Below, piece after piece: positions 1-9,229 of a stretch of 64,000 nt of DNA. The stretch is from Novosphingobium sp. ST904 (GTDB lineage: Bacteria > Pseudomonadota > Alphaproteobacteria > Sphingomonadales > Sphingomonadaceae). The stretch spans positions 1 to 64,000 of the forward strand of contig NZ_LGJH01000161.1 in NCBI RefSeq assembly GCF_001298105.1. The letters are read 5' to 3'. Each line of letters starts with the position of its first letter. Position 1 is the stretch's first letter. The translations under genes and the position numbers were made by a program. Under the pieces are notes generated by a model, which saw only the letters and a list, made by a program, of their open reading frames with translations, was not told the DNA's origin and made no database searches.

Positions 1-139
1 TTGCCCGGCAACTCAACGAACGGCCAAGGAAAACGCTCGAATACCAAACACCCGCAGAGCGCTTTCAAGCCTGTGTTGCCGCCACCCGTTGAACCCACCC
101 CCCATTACGGACATTAGGCGCGAGGTTAAACATAGCCTT

Positions 140-652
140 ATGACAAGAAAAATTGTGGCACTACTTCTGCTATGCCTTGGGTCTGCTTGCGCCACAGACA
201 TGTATTCTGACACGCCAGCTTGCCGTGATGGTGACGCGAACACGGTTTGTCCGGTCGATGGCTCAAGGGATGGAGACGAAAACGCTAAACCAAGCCGTTT
301 CGCATCGGGGGAAAGCAAGCCTGAGCTTCTCAGGCAAATACAACTGGCGGTCGAAGGAGACATTAGCTTCGCAGGTCACTACTCTACTGCCTACGTTCCC
401 TGTGGCACTGCATGCGGCAGCTACTGGTTTGTGGACCGCCGCAGTGGGCTAGTCTTTTCCGCTCCGGGCGAAGCGGGTGACGGACAGATGATTTGGGACA
501 TCAAGACCAGTCATGATAGCGATGTCGTGGAAGTGACCTACGGGTCGCGCGACGGCACCAACACTGGCGCGTGTGCGAAGCAGGCGTTCCGCTGGATAGG
601 AACGAAGTTCGTTGAGGCAATGCCAAAGGAACCGACTAGCTGCCCCGCCTAA
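140..652 (+). CDS. Conserved hypothetical lipoprotein
   Basis: Predicted lipoprotein of 170 residues; the function is not recognised. The start at 140 is preferred over the upstream ATG at 89 because it gives a basic N-terminus and a hydrophobic run ending at Cys-17 (LLLLCLGSAC), the expected lipoprotein signal layout. The mature part has a segment near residue 80 (FAGHYSTAYVPCGTACGSYW) with a paired-cysteine G-C-G-T-x-C pattern, followed by a DRRSG turn, which I recall from small secreted proteins of unknown function. It stands alone, with no operon partner. Codon use is visibly less GC-biased than in the rest of the window, hinting at acquisition by transfer. The existence of the gene is well supported; its role is unknown. 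Confidence 0.7.
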   Translation: MTRKIVALLLLCLGSACATDMYSDTPACRDGDANTVCPVDGSRDGDENAKPSRFASGESKPELLRQIQLAVEGDISFAGHYSTAYVPCGTACGSYWFVDRRSGLVFSAPGEAGDGQMIWDIKTSHDSDVVEVTYGSRDGTNTGACAKQAFRWIGTKFVEAMPKEPTSCPA

Positions 653-864
653 TGACAGCTTCCCCCCATCATAGCCGCTTACGCTGCGGATCTGCGCCGC
701 CAGGAAACGGTCGGGCAGCTTTACGCCACCAACAAGGGATCGGCGATCCGGAAAGGCAATCATGGGGCGTGTTCGGTCTGGCCGCTTTTTCCATCGATGG
801 ATGAAAACCGGACAGGCTGCTATAGATCGCACCCCATGGCCGTCTGAATGGCGAAGATGGGTGG

Positions 865-1281
865 TTAGCTGCCATCCATCGCATGAGGAGCAAGAGCCAC
901 GTCGCGGCAGATCGCGATGAGGTCGGCTCCGTAGGACGGCACGATTACCACCATGGAAACGTCGCCATCGGCAATGCGGGCTGACTGCCGCTCAACAATC
1001 GCCGCATGCGCCCTCTGGTATTCCTCGGCGGCTGACGGATGCGGTGGGCGGAACAGACGCTCAAGCCCAAAATGCTCGTAAGGAACTTGGCCGCTGACCA
1101 CCTCCACCATGGAGATGGTGTTGCCTTGCCTGAAGTCCTCCATGTGAAGAACCTCAAGTCCAGCGAGTGTTAGCGTGTATCCGTCGCCATTTGACTTGCT
1201 CAAGAAAAGCTTTGCCGTGTTCTCACGGACGATTACTCCGTCGAGCGATCCGTCGTGGAAGTGGGGAATATCAGAAACCAT
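865..1281 (-). CDS. Hypothetical protein
   Basis: Soluble 138-residue protein with no signal peptide or membrane segment; the family is not recognised. The N-terminal half (DIPHFHDGSLDGVIV) reads like a beta-rich domain with acidic and aromatic residues, and the C-terminal third is helical. The ATG at 1281 is the only reasonable start. It lies opposite to and downstream of the lipoprotein gene, with no shared operon. Base composition is again less GC-rich than the catabolic genes that follow, so the two genes may belong to one acquired segment. An immunity-like or phage-derived role is possible but nothing in the sequence demonstrates it. Confidence 0.55.
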   Translation of the reverse strand: MVSDIPHFHDGSLDGVIVRENTAKLFLSKSNGDGYTLTLAGLEVLHMEDFRQGNTISMVEVVSGQVPYEHFGLERLFRPPHPSAAEEYQRAHAAIVERQSARIADGDVSMVVIVPSYGADLIAICRDVALAPHAMDGS

Positions 1282-1439
1282 AATCCAACCTACAGGCTTC
1301 CGCCTGATGTCCGCAACGGGGCGTGTCCGGAATGGCAGGAAATCTCCTTTGTCGGCGATGCGCTATACCGAAGGCGATGGGCAGCTATCTGCCGATCTGA
1401 GCCGGTGAGACGCCTATTTCGCAACCGGCCTCCACGTTG

Positions 1440-1570
1440 TCATCCTGAACTTTTGTCAGGATCCATGTCCAGACCCATGCTTGTTGTTGGGCATGGAAAC
1501 TTGCCCTCGGTTTGGGCGATTTGGCGGCGAAGCTTTCGGTGGGATGGATCCCGAAACAAGTTCAGGATGA
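1440..1570. repeat. Palindromic dispersed repeat (REP-like), two inverted arms
   Basis: The gene-free stretch 1282-1732 holds an inverted repeat. The left arm at 1440-1464 (starting TCATCCTGAAC, ending CAGGATCC) is matched by a near-complementary right arm at 1546-1570 (starting GGATCC, ending GTTCAGGATGA). Between the arms is about 80 bp without a gene. A second partial motif of the same general kind (CATCC...GCGGGGAT) lies at about 1615-1645. Such CATCCTGAACTTG...CAGGATCC elements are scattered between genes in sphingomonad genomes. No transposase or target duplication is visible. The rest of this stretch shows nothing I can name. Confidence 0.6.
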
Positions 1571-1732
1571 GGAACTGCGCGGACGGCACCTTGCCTTCGC
1601 AACAACCATCTTCGTCATCCTTGCGCCGGCGGGGATTCCGCTATTCCGACGGACGCGGCGCGGCAAAAGGCCGCGGGCCCCAGCCTGGGCGACGGAGTTT
1701 GAGCGTTGGGCAGGCGTCTACCCAGCAAGCCC

Positions 1733-2954
1733 TCAGATCGCGCCCACTTCCCGCAATTCCGCCATCCTCGCTTCATCGATACCGATCTCCGCCAGCACTT
1801 CGGCGGTATGTTCGCCCAGCATGGGCGGGGCCATGCGGATGGTTGCCGGGCTGGCTGACATCTGGGCGAGCGGGCTGGCGATGAGGTCCACCGAACCGCT
1901 TTCGGCCCAGGCGTGCGGCGTGGTGGCGCGCAAGTTCCGGTGCTTGACCTGCTCATCCTCCCACACGTCCGCCAGTTCGTTGTAGCGCGCGGCGGGAATG
2001 CCGACGCCGTCGAGCATGTCCTGCATCCGGGTAACGGTGAAGTTCTCGCTCCAGCGGTTGATCAGGTCCATCAGTTCGGCGCGGTTGGTCTTGCCGCGCT
2101 TCAGGTTGCTGTCGAAGCGCGGGTCGGTGAAGAGTTCGGGCTGCTCCATCAACACGGTCAGGCGGCGATAGTGCTCGTCGGTGCCGGCGGTGAGGTAGAT
2201 GATGCCGTCGGCGCAGCGCATCAGGTCTGCCGGGCCGCCGCCGTTGCCGCCGTTGCCGAGGCGGGGAGGGGCCTGCCCGCTGATGAGATAATCCTGCATG
2301 ATGTGGCTGACCATCGCCACCGAACTGTCGAGCAGGGCGATGTCGATGAACTGGCCCTCCCCAGTTCGGTTGCGGTATTGCAGCGCGCCGAGGATGGCGA
2401 GGGCGGTGTTGTGGCCGGTCACGAAATCGACGAGGCTGGGTCCGGTCTTGAGCGGGCCGCCGCCGGGCTGGCCTTCGGGAAGGCCGGTGACGGCCATCAT
2501 GCCGCCGGTGGCCTGGAACAGCCCGTCATAGCCGGGCCGCGCCGCCATCGGGCCGGTCTGGCCGAAGCCGGTCACCGAGCAGTAGATCAGGCGCGGGTTG
2601 ATGGCCTTCAGGCTCTCGTAATCGAGGCCGAAGCGGGCCAGATCGCCCACCTTGTAATTCTCGATCAGCACATCCGCAGTCTTCACCAGCTCCTTGAGGA
2701 TGGCCTGACCTTCCGGCTTGGAATGGTTGAGCGTGATGGAGCGCTTGTTGCGGTTGGACACGGTGAAGAAGCTGGAATGGCGGGTCTCGATCCCGTCCTT
2801 GCCGGGCACCCACGAGAAGCCGTAGCCGCGCCCGTCGTCCCCCACGCCGGGGGCGCTCGATCTTGATGACGTCGGCGCCGAGGTCTCCGAGGATCTGCGC
2901 GCCCACGGGGGCGGCGAAGACGCGGCTCATGTCGATCACGCGGATGCCGGCCAA
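1733..2954 (-). CDS. CaiB/BaiF family III CoA-transferase (frame broken)
   Basis: Formyl-CoA transferase-like enzyme that moves CoA between acyl-CoA and a free acid. The N-terminus (GIRVIDMSRVFAAP, LGADVIKIERP) and the ENYKVGDLARFGLDYESL and TGEGQFIDIALLD blocks are family hallmarks; the restored length of about 407 residues is typical. The frame breaks at about 2859-2864, where a run of five C on the coding strand should be four to continue from IKIERP into GVGDDGRGYGFSW. The N-terminus is also unsure: 2954 is a TTG, while an ATG at 2989 would join the frame if one C were missing near 2965. The gene stands alone, divergent from an SDR. It is probably functional in the cell; substrate unknown. 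Confidence 0.8.
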
Positions 2955-3148
2955 TGCCGCCTTGGCGCGCTCTTGTCGTTGTTGCTCATCGTCCGAACCT
3001 AGTCAGAGCGGAGAGGCGGGCCAAGGCGGGGGGCGGCGCTTATCGCAGCGACGATCAAGGCGGCCTGCCGCCCAAGTCAGGGCTTATCCCGCCCGCCAAA
3101 GCCGGTTAGCGCGGGCGCCACGGACACATGAAAAAGGGACTGGGCGAG

Positions 3149-3931
3149 ATGAAGACGGCCATCATCACCGGGGCAGGCAGCGGCATCGGCCTTGAAACCG
3201 CAAAGATACTCCATGGCGAAGGCTTCGCCATCGTCGGCGTCGGTCGCAGCAAGGACAAGCTGGCCACGCTGGAGGCAGAGATCGGCAACCCCGACCATGT
3301 GCTGGCGATATCGGCGGACCTTACCGACCCTGCGGCGCCCGCGCGGATCGTGCAGGCCGCGCTGGACCGGTTCGGCCGGATCGACGCGCTGGTAAACAAT
3401 GCCGGTGTCGGCAGTCCGAAGCCGCTGGACGAAACCGACGACGAAACGCTGGACGATTTCCTCGACATCATGCTGGTGGCCCCGTTCCGCCTGTGCCGCG
3501 ATGTGATCCCGCACCTTTCGCAGGGCGCGAGCGTGGTGAACGTCACCAGCACTTTCGCGCATATCGGCGGGCGGCGGGGCGGCGCCTACTCGGCGGCGAA
3601 GGGCGGTCTCAAGTCGCTGACCGAACATATGGCCTGCGAATACGGCCCGCGTGGCATCCGTTCGAACTGCGTGGCACCGGGCGTGACGATGACCGACATG
3701 GTGCGCCACCGTTTCGAGGATGAGGGCTTCAAGCGCGCCAATGTCGAAACCACGCCCTATCCGCGGCTTGCCCAGCCCGGGGATATCGCTTCGGTGATCG
3801 CGTTTCTCTGCCTTCCCGGCAGCGAGATGATCAATGGCCAGTCGATCGTCGTCGATGGCGGCTGGACGGCGACGAAATACCTCTCGCCCCGCGTCACCCG
3901 CACCACATGGGTCGAGCCTGACGGACAGTAA
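3149..3931 (+). CDS. SDR family oxidoreductase
   Basis: Short-chain dehydrogenase/reductase of 260 residues, NAD(P)-dependent. The cofactor glycine motif TGAGSGIG is at residues 7-14, NNAG at about 83, and the catalytic set Ser-134, Tyr-147, Lys-151 (YSAAK) is complete. Near the end SEMINGQSIVVDGGW is the usual substrate-side signature of the classical family. I chose the ATG at 3149 because it puts KTAIITG at the normal distance from the N-terminus; an ATG at 3128 would add seven residues. It diverges from the CoA-transferase and converges on the GGDEF gene, six bases away. It may oxidise a hydroxyl in the catabolic island; substrate not deducible. Confidence 0.85.
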   Translation: MKTAIITGAGSGIGLETAKILHGEGFAIVGVGRSKDKLATLEAEIGNPDHVLAISADLTDPAAPARIVQAALDRFGRIDALVNNAGVGSPKPLDETDDETLDDFLDIMLVAPFRLCRDVIPHLSQGASVVNVTSTFAHIGGRRGGAYSAAKGGLKSLTEHMACEYGPRGIRSNCVAPGVTMTDMVRHRFEDEGFKRANVETTPYPRLAQPGDIASVIAFLCLPGSEMINGQSIVVDGGWTATKYLSPRVTRTTWVEPDGQ

Positions 3932-3937
3932 GCGGGG

Positions 3938-4855
3938 CTAAGGCGCGGTGCACACCACGTTGCCGCCGCGCCGTTTCGCCTCGTAAAGCGCCGCGTCGGC
4001 CCGGTGGAACAGGGCTTCCGGATCGACGCCCCCGGCGCTGTCGGGGAAGGCCATGCCCGCGCAGGCGCCAAGCGGGAGGTAGCGTTCCTGCCAGATCACG
4101 GGAGAGGCCAGGGCGTTCATGCGGTGACGCACGCATATTTCGAGCCCCATCCGCGATCCCGTGCGGTCCAGGATCATCGCGAATTCGTCACCCCCGATGC
4201 GGGCGATAAGCCGGGCTTCGGGGAACGTGGCGCGCAGCCGGCGGGCGAAGCCGGTCAGGCAGGCATCGCCGGCGGCATGGCCCCACCTGTCATTGACGGC
4301 CTTGAAGGCGTTCATGTCGAACAGCACGATGGCGCCGATGTCCGAAAGGCTGTCGTCGCCGGCGGGCCGGTCGAGGAATTCGGACTGGAAACGGGCGCGG
4401 TTGGAAAGGCCGGTCAGCGCGTCGTTCTCCGCCATCTGGCGAAGCCGTTCCCAGCGCAGGCGTTCCTCGGTGATGTCCTGCTTCATGCCATAGAGGCTGA
4501 CGGGGCGGCCGTTCTCGACACGGGTTGCCGCGGTCAGGCGCATCCAGCGCAGTTCGCCGTCGGCGCGCCTGATCTGCGCTTCCATCGAGAATCCGGAACG
4601 CGCGGCAATGGCCTGCGAGCGTAGCCGCTCGAGCGTGGCGCGCGAATCCTCGGCGTAGAATTCCAGCGTTTCGCGGCGGTCCATCTGGCGGTGGAGCGGG
4701 GCGCCGAAGATCTGGAACACACCTTCCGTCCAGGAAAGCTCTTGCGTTCGCAGATCGCAGGACCAGGCGCCGATCGATGTCAGTGCCGCTGCCTGCGCGT
4801 ATAGCTGCGCCGGATCGCTTGCCATCATGCGGGCAGCGCCGGGCGCGGGGGTCAT
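3938..4855 (-). CDS. PAS-GGDEF diguanylate cyclase
   Basis: Predicted to make cyclic di-GMP from two GTP. A PAS domain comes first (SIGAWSCDLRTQELSWTEGVF, then the FSMEAQIRRADGELRWMRL strand pair and a PAC-like end YGMKQDITEER), followed by a GGDEF domain with an intact active-site loop IGGDEFAM. The inhibitory I-site RxxD that normally precedes GGDEF is absent: the matching positions read PEAR, so product inhibition may be lost. No transmembrane segment is visible, so it is probably cytoplasmic. The start is uncertain: 4855 ATG is chosen, but GTG 4948 and ATG 4828 are in frame. It sits between catabolic genes without obvious operon partners. Confidence 0.85.
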   Translation of the reverse strand: MTPAPGAARMMASDPAQLYAQAAALTSIGAWSCDLRTQELSWTEGVFQIFGAPLHRQMDRRETLEFYAEDSRATLERLRSQAIAARSGFSMEAQIRRADGELRWMRLTAATRVENGRPVSLYGMKQDITEERLRWERLRQMAENDALTGLSNRARFQSEFLDRPAGDDSLSDIGAIVLFDMNAFKAVNDRWGHAAGDACLTGFARRLRATFPEARLIARIGGDEFAMILDRTGSRMGLEICVRHRMNALASPVIWQERYLPLGACAGMAFPDSAGGVDPEALFHRADAALYEAKRRGGNVVCTAP

Positions 4856-5006
4856 GCGGGACTGGATGACGGCGTGATCCAAAAGGCGGGAACCTCGGGG
4901 GGAAGAGGGTCGCGCTCCGTTACGGGAGCTTGGCTTAGGGGTAAGCACTTAAGGTAAAAGGAATACTAAGCATAGGGTCTTGAATGGTCTCCGGGGGGCA
5001 TCATTC

Positions 5007-5030
5007 ATTGCCGTTTCGCCAACGGCGATG
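5007..5030. other. Perfect-stem hairpin in divergent intergenic region
   Basis: CATTGCCGTT and AACGGCGATG pair around a five-base loop (one G-T pair). It lies between the divergent diguanylate cyclase and VOC genes, about 80 bases before the VOC start. It could be a regulator site or a leader hairpin; no regulator can be named. Confidence 0.35.
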
Positions 5031-5111
5031 CTCCCTCCCGGTCAAGCTGGCGCGGTTGTTCGCCGGCCACCGGGCGCCGATAATGCCGCCTCAATCGATC
5101 GGGAAGAGGCG

Positions 5112-5605
5112 ATGATCCGGGGCATCCATCATGTCGGCGTGAACTGCCGCGACCTTGCGCGAATGACGCGTTTCTACTGCGAAGCCTTCGGTTTCGCGCC
5201 GGTGGACGAAGGGTTCGGCTGGGCGGACGAGCCGGTGATGGACCGCATCGTCGATGTGGCCGGATCGGCGGCGAAGGGCGTGATGTTGCGGGCGGGCAGT
5301 GCTATCTCGAACTGTTCGAGTATTCCGCTCCGCCTTCCGACATCGCCCGGCCGCTCAGGCCCAACGATCGCGGCTATACGCATTTCTGCATCGATGTGAC
5401 CGATATCGAATCGGACATTCTCCACCTGAAGGCCTGCGGCATGACCTTCGGCGACCGGGATTTCGTTGACGTGGGCCATGTCCGCACGATCTACGGCTAC
5501 GACCCCGAGGGCAACGTGATCGAGGTGCAGCAATGCATGCCGGGCAACGGCTTCACGCTGGAGGAACTCGGCCAGGGAAATGCGCTGCGCGCCCGGGCGG
5601 AATGA
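5112..5605 (+). CDS. VOC (glyoxalase/extradiol dioxygenase fold) family protein (frame broken)
   Basis: Vicinal-oxygen-chelate fold protein of about 164 residues, a family of metal-dependent lyases, isomerases and dioxygenases. It begins IRGIHHVGVNCRDLARMTRFY, with the usual first metal-ligand His, and the second module has THFCIDV, GMTFGDR and the terminal GNVIEVQQ, with the expected second His and Glu. The frame breaks at about 5297: one base is missing between GVMLRAG and YLELFEYSAPP. ATG 5112 has GGAAGAGG upstream. The end overlaps the opposing LacI gene by 53 bases. It may be a lactoylglutathione-lyase-like or ring-cleavage type enzyme; the family alone does not decide. Confidence 0.8.
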
Positions 5606-6593
5606 GGGGATCGGAGCCGATGCCTTCCCCGGCGTAGCGGCTGACCGAGCCGCGCGGGCTGAGGTCGGCCGCGAAGGTGTGGCGGGCGGTTGCTCCGTCC
5701 GTGATCCGGGTAAGCGCCTCTCGCGCGATGGCGGCCCAGGGGACGCGCATCGATGTTAGCGGCGGCAGGGTCCGGGCCGCCAGCGGCGTATCGCCGAACC
5801 CCACGACCGAGATCTCGCCCGGTACCGAAGTTCCGGTTCGCGCGGCGGCATGGAGAACGCCGGCCGCCATCTCGTCGTTGCAGCAGACGATCGCGCTGGG
5901 GCGGGGGCTGACGTCGAGCAGGAGCAGGCCCGCCTCGATCCCCGATTCGAAAGTGCCGTTCCCGGAAACGACCAGCGGCGGCCCCCTTCCGCTCCGGTCC
6001 GCCATGGCATCGAGGTAGCCCTGTTCGCGCAGGCGCGGTCCGGGCGAGGTCTCCGGTCCGGCGACAAGGCCGATGCGGCGATGCCCTTCGGCCGCCAGCC
6101 AGTGCACGAGTTCGGCCATCGCCGCGCGGTCGTCACAGGCAAGGCCGGGTTCGCCGGGCCGGGAGCAGGGCACGCCCGCCGCTGCGCACATTTGGGCAAG
6201 GGCGGGATCGGACGAGAGCGGCGGCAGCAGGATCGCGCCGCTCGGGCGGTGAGCGGCCAGGAACCGCTGCAACCGCTGTGCGGGATCGGCGGCGAGCAGA
6301 TGGACGGCCAGGGCCGGGCCACCGTCCTGAAGTTGTGTGAGAAGTTCGGTTTCCATCACGCAGGCAAGGGCGGGGTCCGAGCCGTCGTGCAGAAGGACGA
6401 TGAGCGCGGGGCGAAGCCCTGCGCTGGCCGGTTGGCGATGCGCGAAGCCCAGTTCCGCCATCGCCGCCTCGATAAGGCCGCGCGTATGTTCGCTGATGGT
6501 TGCAGAGCTGTTCACCAGTCGGCTGACGGTCTTGCGCGAAACCCCTGCGAGCCGGGCGACATCGTCCATGGTGGGGCGCGAAGGAGGTGGCAT
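5553..6593 (-). CDS. LacI family transcriptional regulator
   Basis: Repressor of 346 residues. The N-terminal helix-turn-helix is clear (TMDDVARLAGVSRKTVSRLVN), followed by the hinge and a periplasmic-binding-protein-like ligand domain with PSAIVCCNDEMAAGVLHAA and PGEISVVGFGDTPLA, the standard core blocks. ATG 6593 is preferred because a longer in-frame start would add an unrelated proline/glycine-rich leader. It diverges from the acyltransferase gene, and the 176-base space between holds nested palindromes that could be its operator. LacI proteins often sense sugars, but this one is embedded in a non-sugar catabolic island and may control that. The end overlaps the VOC gene. Confidence 0.9.
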   Translation of the reverse strand: MPPPSRPTMDDVARLAGVSRKTVSRLVNSSATISEHTRGLIEAAMAELGFAHRQPASAGLRPALIVLLHDGSDPALACVMETELLTQLQDGGPALAVHLLAADPAQRLQRFLAAHRPSGAILLPPLSSDPALAQMCAAAGVPCSRPGEPGLACDDRAAMAELVHWLAAEGHRRIGLVAGPETSPGPRLREQGYLDAMADRSGRGPPLVVSGNGTFESGIEAGLLLLDVSPRPSAIVCCNDEMAAGVLHAAARTGTSVPGEISVVGFGDTPLAARTLPPLTSMRVPWAAIAREALTRITDGATARHTFAADLSPRGSVSRYAGEGIGSDPLIPPGRAAHFPGRVPPA

Positions 6594-6723
6594 CCGGCCA
6601 TCATGGGAGGGCTGCGCAGACCCACCAAGCACAATCCGCCCCGATCCGGACCGGTCGCCGGGCAATGCCCCTGCGACGACCTGATACAACCCCGTTATTG
6701 CGGAAAACGGGCGAAATCCCTAA

Positions 6724-6758
6724 GTGGGCGGTGCTTCCGCACTGGCGGATCCGCCCAC
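6724..6758. promoter_or_regulatory. Nested inverted repeats upstream of acyltransferase gene
   Basis: GTGGGCGG at 6724-6731 is the exact reverse complement of CCGCCCAC at 6751-6758, and inside this the 12-base perfect palindrome GGCGGATCCGCC lies at 6744-6755. The two structures share bases and exclude each other. They end 11 bases before the acyltransferase start and face the divergent LacI gene. A LacI operator or a leader switch is possible. Confidence 0.4.
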
Positions 6759-6769
6759 CCCACCGGAGA

Positions 6770-7963
6770 ATGATGAAGCCCGTCCCGTCGCAACGCCACT
6801 ATGGAATGGATTGGCTGCGCGTCGGCGCGTTTGTTCTGCTGATCTTCTATCATGTCGGCTTTTCGTTCACGCCGTGGGGCTATCAGACCCCCACGCGCGG
6901 TGTCGTGGCGTGGGCCGAGATCCCGCTGCTCGGTCTGAGCGCATGGCGTCTGGCGCTGCTTTTCGCGATCTCCGGCTATGCCAGCGCGGCGCTGCTCAAG
7001 AAGGACGGCAACAACCGCGTTTTCCTGAAAAGCAGGGTGCTGCGCCTTGGCATTCCGCTGCTGTTCGGGTTGACCGTGGTGGTGCCGCCGCAGCCCTACA
7101 TGGGGCTGATCAACAGCGGCTACGCGCATGGCTACGGCTATTTCCTGCTGCACGACGCCTTCAGCTTCCGGACGGTGGGCTATGAAAGCCTTCCTGCGAC
7201 GATGCACATGTGGTTCGTGATCTACCTGCTGGTCTACACGCTCCTGCTCTGCTTCGCCCTGATGGCCTTGCCCGATGCATGGCGTGCCAAGCTGCAAAAG
7301 GCCGCGGAGCGCGTGCTGTCCGGTCCTGCACTGCTTCCGGCGGGCATCGGCCTGATCTTCCTTGTCCGCCTGATTCCCTATGGCTGGACCGACATCCACA
7401 ACCTGCTGCAGGATCGGGCCGCGCATCTGCATTACGGCGGGATGTTCCTGTTCGGCTTCCTGCTTCGCGGATCGGTGCCGATCCAGCAAGCGATAGCGCG
7501 GCAGTGGAAAGTGGCGCTGGTGCTGGGGATCGCGGGCTATGCGTGGGTGATCCGGGATTCGCTGCTCTATCCGGGCAATATTCCGACCCCGGCGGCCTGG
7601 GAGCAGCCGCTTTCCTTCGCCAAGTCGATGCAATGCTGGGGCACCGTGATCGCGCTGTTCGGCATTGCCGACCGATTCTGGAACTTCGACAGCCGCTGGC
7701 GCGTGACGCTGGTGGAAGCGGTCTTCCCGATCTACATCGCGCACCAGACGGTGATGGTCTTCGTGAGCTACGGCCTGCGCGACATGGGGCTGACCGCGCT
7801 TCCGGAATTCCTGACTCTCTGCCTCACCGTGGCGGGCGGTTCCTGGCTGTTCTATCTCCTCGGGCGCGAAATCGGCCCGCTGCGCCCCCTGATCGGGCTC
7901 AAGCGGCACCGCACCCGCAAGCCTGTAGATGAAAAGGAACCGGCGCTGGCCTCGATCGGCTGA
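6770..7963 (+). CDS. Acyltransferase family 3 membrane protein
   Basis: Integral membrane acyltransferase of 397 residues (acyltransferase_3 / OafA-like fold). The start region RHYGMDWLRVGAFVLLIFYHVGFSF carries the characteristic arginine and the histidine taken as catalytic in this family. Around ten hydrophobic segments follow, with a conserved LKKDGNNRVFLKSRVLRLGIPLL cytoplasmic turn. Such proteins modify polysaccharides, lipids or small molecules with acyl groups; the acceptor is unknown. ATG 6770 and the next codon ATG 6773 are equally possible, with CCGGAGA just upstream. It is monocistronic and divergent from lacI. Confidence 0.8.
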   Translation: MMKPVPSQRHYGMDWLRVGAFVLLIFYHVGFSFTPWGYQTPTRGVVAWAEIPLLGLSAWRLALLFAISGYASAALLKKDGNNRVFLKSRVLRLGIPLLFGLTVVVPPQPYMGLINSGYAHGYGYFLLHDAFSFRTVGYESLPATMHMWFVIYLLVYTLLLCFALMALPDAWRAKLQKAAERVLSGPALLPAGIGLIFLVRLIPYGWTDIHNLLQDRAAHLHYGGMFLFGFLLRGSVPIQQAIARQWKVALVLGIAGYAWVIRDSLLYPGNIPTPAAWEQPLSFAKSMQCWGTVIALFGIADRFWNFDSRWRVTLVEAVFPIYIAHQTVMVFVSYGLRDMGLTALPEFLTLCLTVAGGSWLFYLLGREIGPLRPLIGLKRHRTRKPVDEKEPALASIG

Positions 7964-8061
7964 GTTTCGGTTCTAGCGTGCTTCGGCAAGTTGCCGGTCT
8001 CGCCCCCGCAGGACATCCCCGACCTCGCAGGAGGAGAGCCCGCGAGGTCGGAGTCTACAAG

Positions 8062-9229
8062 TCAATCGCGCGCCAGCAGCAGCGCTGCCGCCATCGGGCC
8101 GCCGCCCGAGGTGCGACCGCGAGCTTGGGGTCGCCGCCGATCTGCCGTTCGCCGGCCGCGCCGCGAAGCTGGGTCACGGCCTCGTGCGCGAAGCCGAAAC
8201 CGTGCAGCCGGCCCGCGCCGAGCTGCCCGCCGAACGTGTTGAGCGGTAATTCGCCATCGCGCGCGATGCGCTTTCCACCTTCGATGAAGCGGCCGCCTTC
8301 GCCCTTGGGGCAGAACCCGAGCCCTTCCAGCCAGGTGATCGGCAGGAACGCGAACCCGTCGTAGAACTGCACGGTATCGACATCGGCCGCCGTGTAGTCG
8401 GTGCGGGTCCAGAGATCGGCGCCGGTTTCGTAGGCGGCGAATTCCTCGACCTGATCCCACGAGTAGCGATCCACCGAACCGGACATGGCGGCGATGCGGA
8501 TCGGCGTTGCCGTGACTTCGTCCAGCGCGTCACCCGCCGAGACGATGACGACGGTGGAAGCGTCCGAGAAGCGGTCGCAATCGTAGAGGCACAGCGGCGT
8601 GGTGATCATCCGCGCGACATGTACTTGTCGAGCGTCAGTTCTTCCTTGGTGATCGCCCGGGCGCGCGGGTTGGCCATGGCGTTCTTCGAACCGTTGATGG
8701 CGATCTGGGCGAGCTGTTCGCGCGTCATGCCGTAGCGGTGCATGTGCCGGGCCGCATACTGCGCCGTCCAGCAGGCTGCCGACGTGGCCCAGAACGGGCT
8801 GGTCCACTGCGAGGACCCGGTGACGGTATCCTGCTTCGCGCCGGACATGTACTGAGCCGGATCGGCCATGCCGCCCGCTTCGTAGACCGTGCGGAAGCAG
8901 ATGACATGGCGGCAGACCCCCTGCTTCACAGCCATGGCCGCCATGCCGATGGCGGAGAGCTGCGCGGGCTGTTCCATCGCGCCCATGTGCCACTTCGACT
9001 TGATGCCGAGCACTTCGATGAGGTCTTCGCTGCCGACCGGGGAGAAGGCGGTATAGCCGTTCATCTTGCCGGGGTAAGTGAAGACGCCGTCGATCTGGTC
9101 GAGCCGGAGCCCGGCATTGTCGAGCGCTTCGCGCACGGCATCGACCGTGAGAAGCAGCGGATGGCGCGGCAGGCGCACGCCGACTTCGGACTGGCCGACG
9201 CCGGTGATATAGGCTTCCTTGCCGGCCAT
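8062..9229 (-). CDS. Thiolase-fold protein, probable Ltp2-type aldolase (two frame breaks)
   Basis: Thiolase-superfamily protein of 389 residues after repair. The beginning AYITGVGQSEVGVRLPRHPLLL and the end GGQLGAGRLHGFGFAHEAVTQLRG match the sterol-carrier-protein/lipid-transfer thiolase group. The nucleophilic cysteine of true thiolases is missing: the expected position near residue 85-90 reads HMGAMEQPAQLS. Loss of this Cys together with a DUF35 partner immediately upstream (TGATG overlap) is the arrangement of Ltp2-ChsH2 steroid side-chain aldolases, so retro-aldol cleavage of a beta-hydroxyacyl-CoA is the better guess. Single-base deletions break the frame at about 8609 (DKYMSR/MITTPLCLYD) and about 8111 (PKLAVA/SGGGPMAAAL). 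It is the last gene of the eight-gene operon. Confidence 0.8.

Noticed and set aside
653-864. Possible coding remnant between the first two genes
   Set aside because: An open stretch exists near 690-845, but no start with a ribosome site or family similarity could be recognised.
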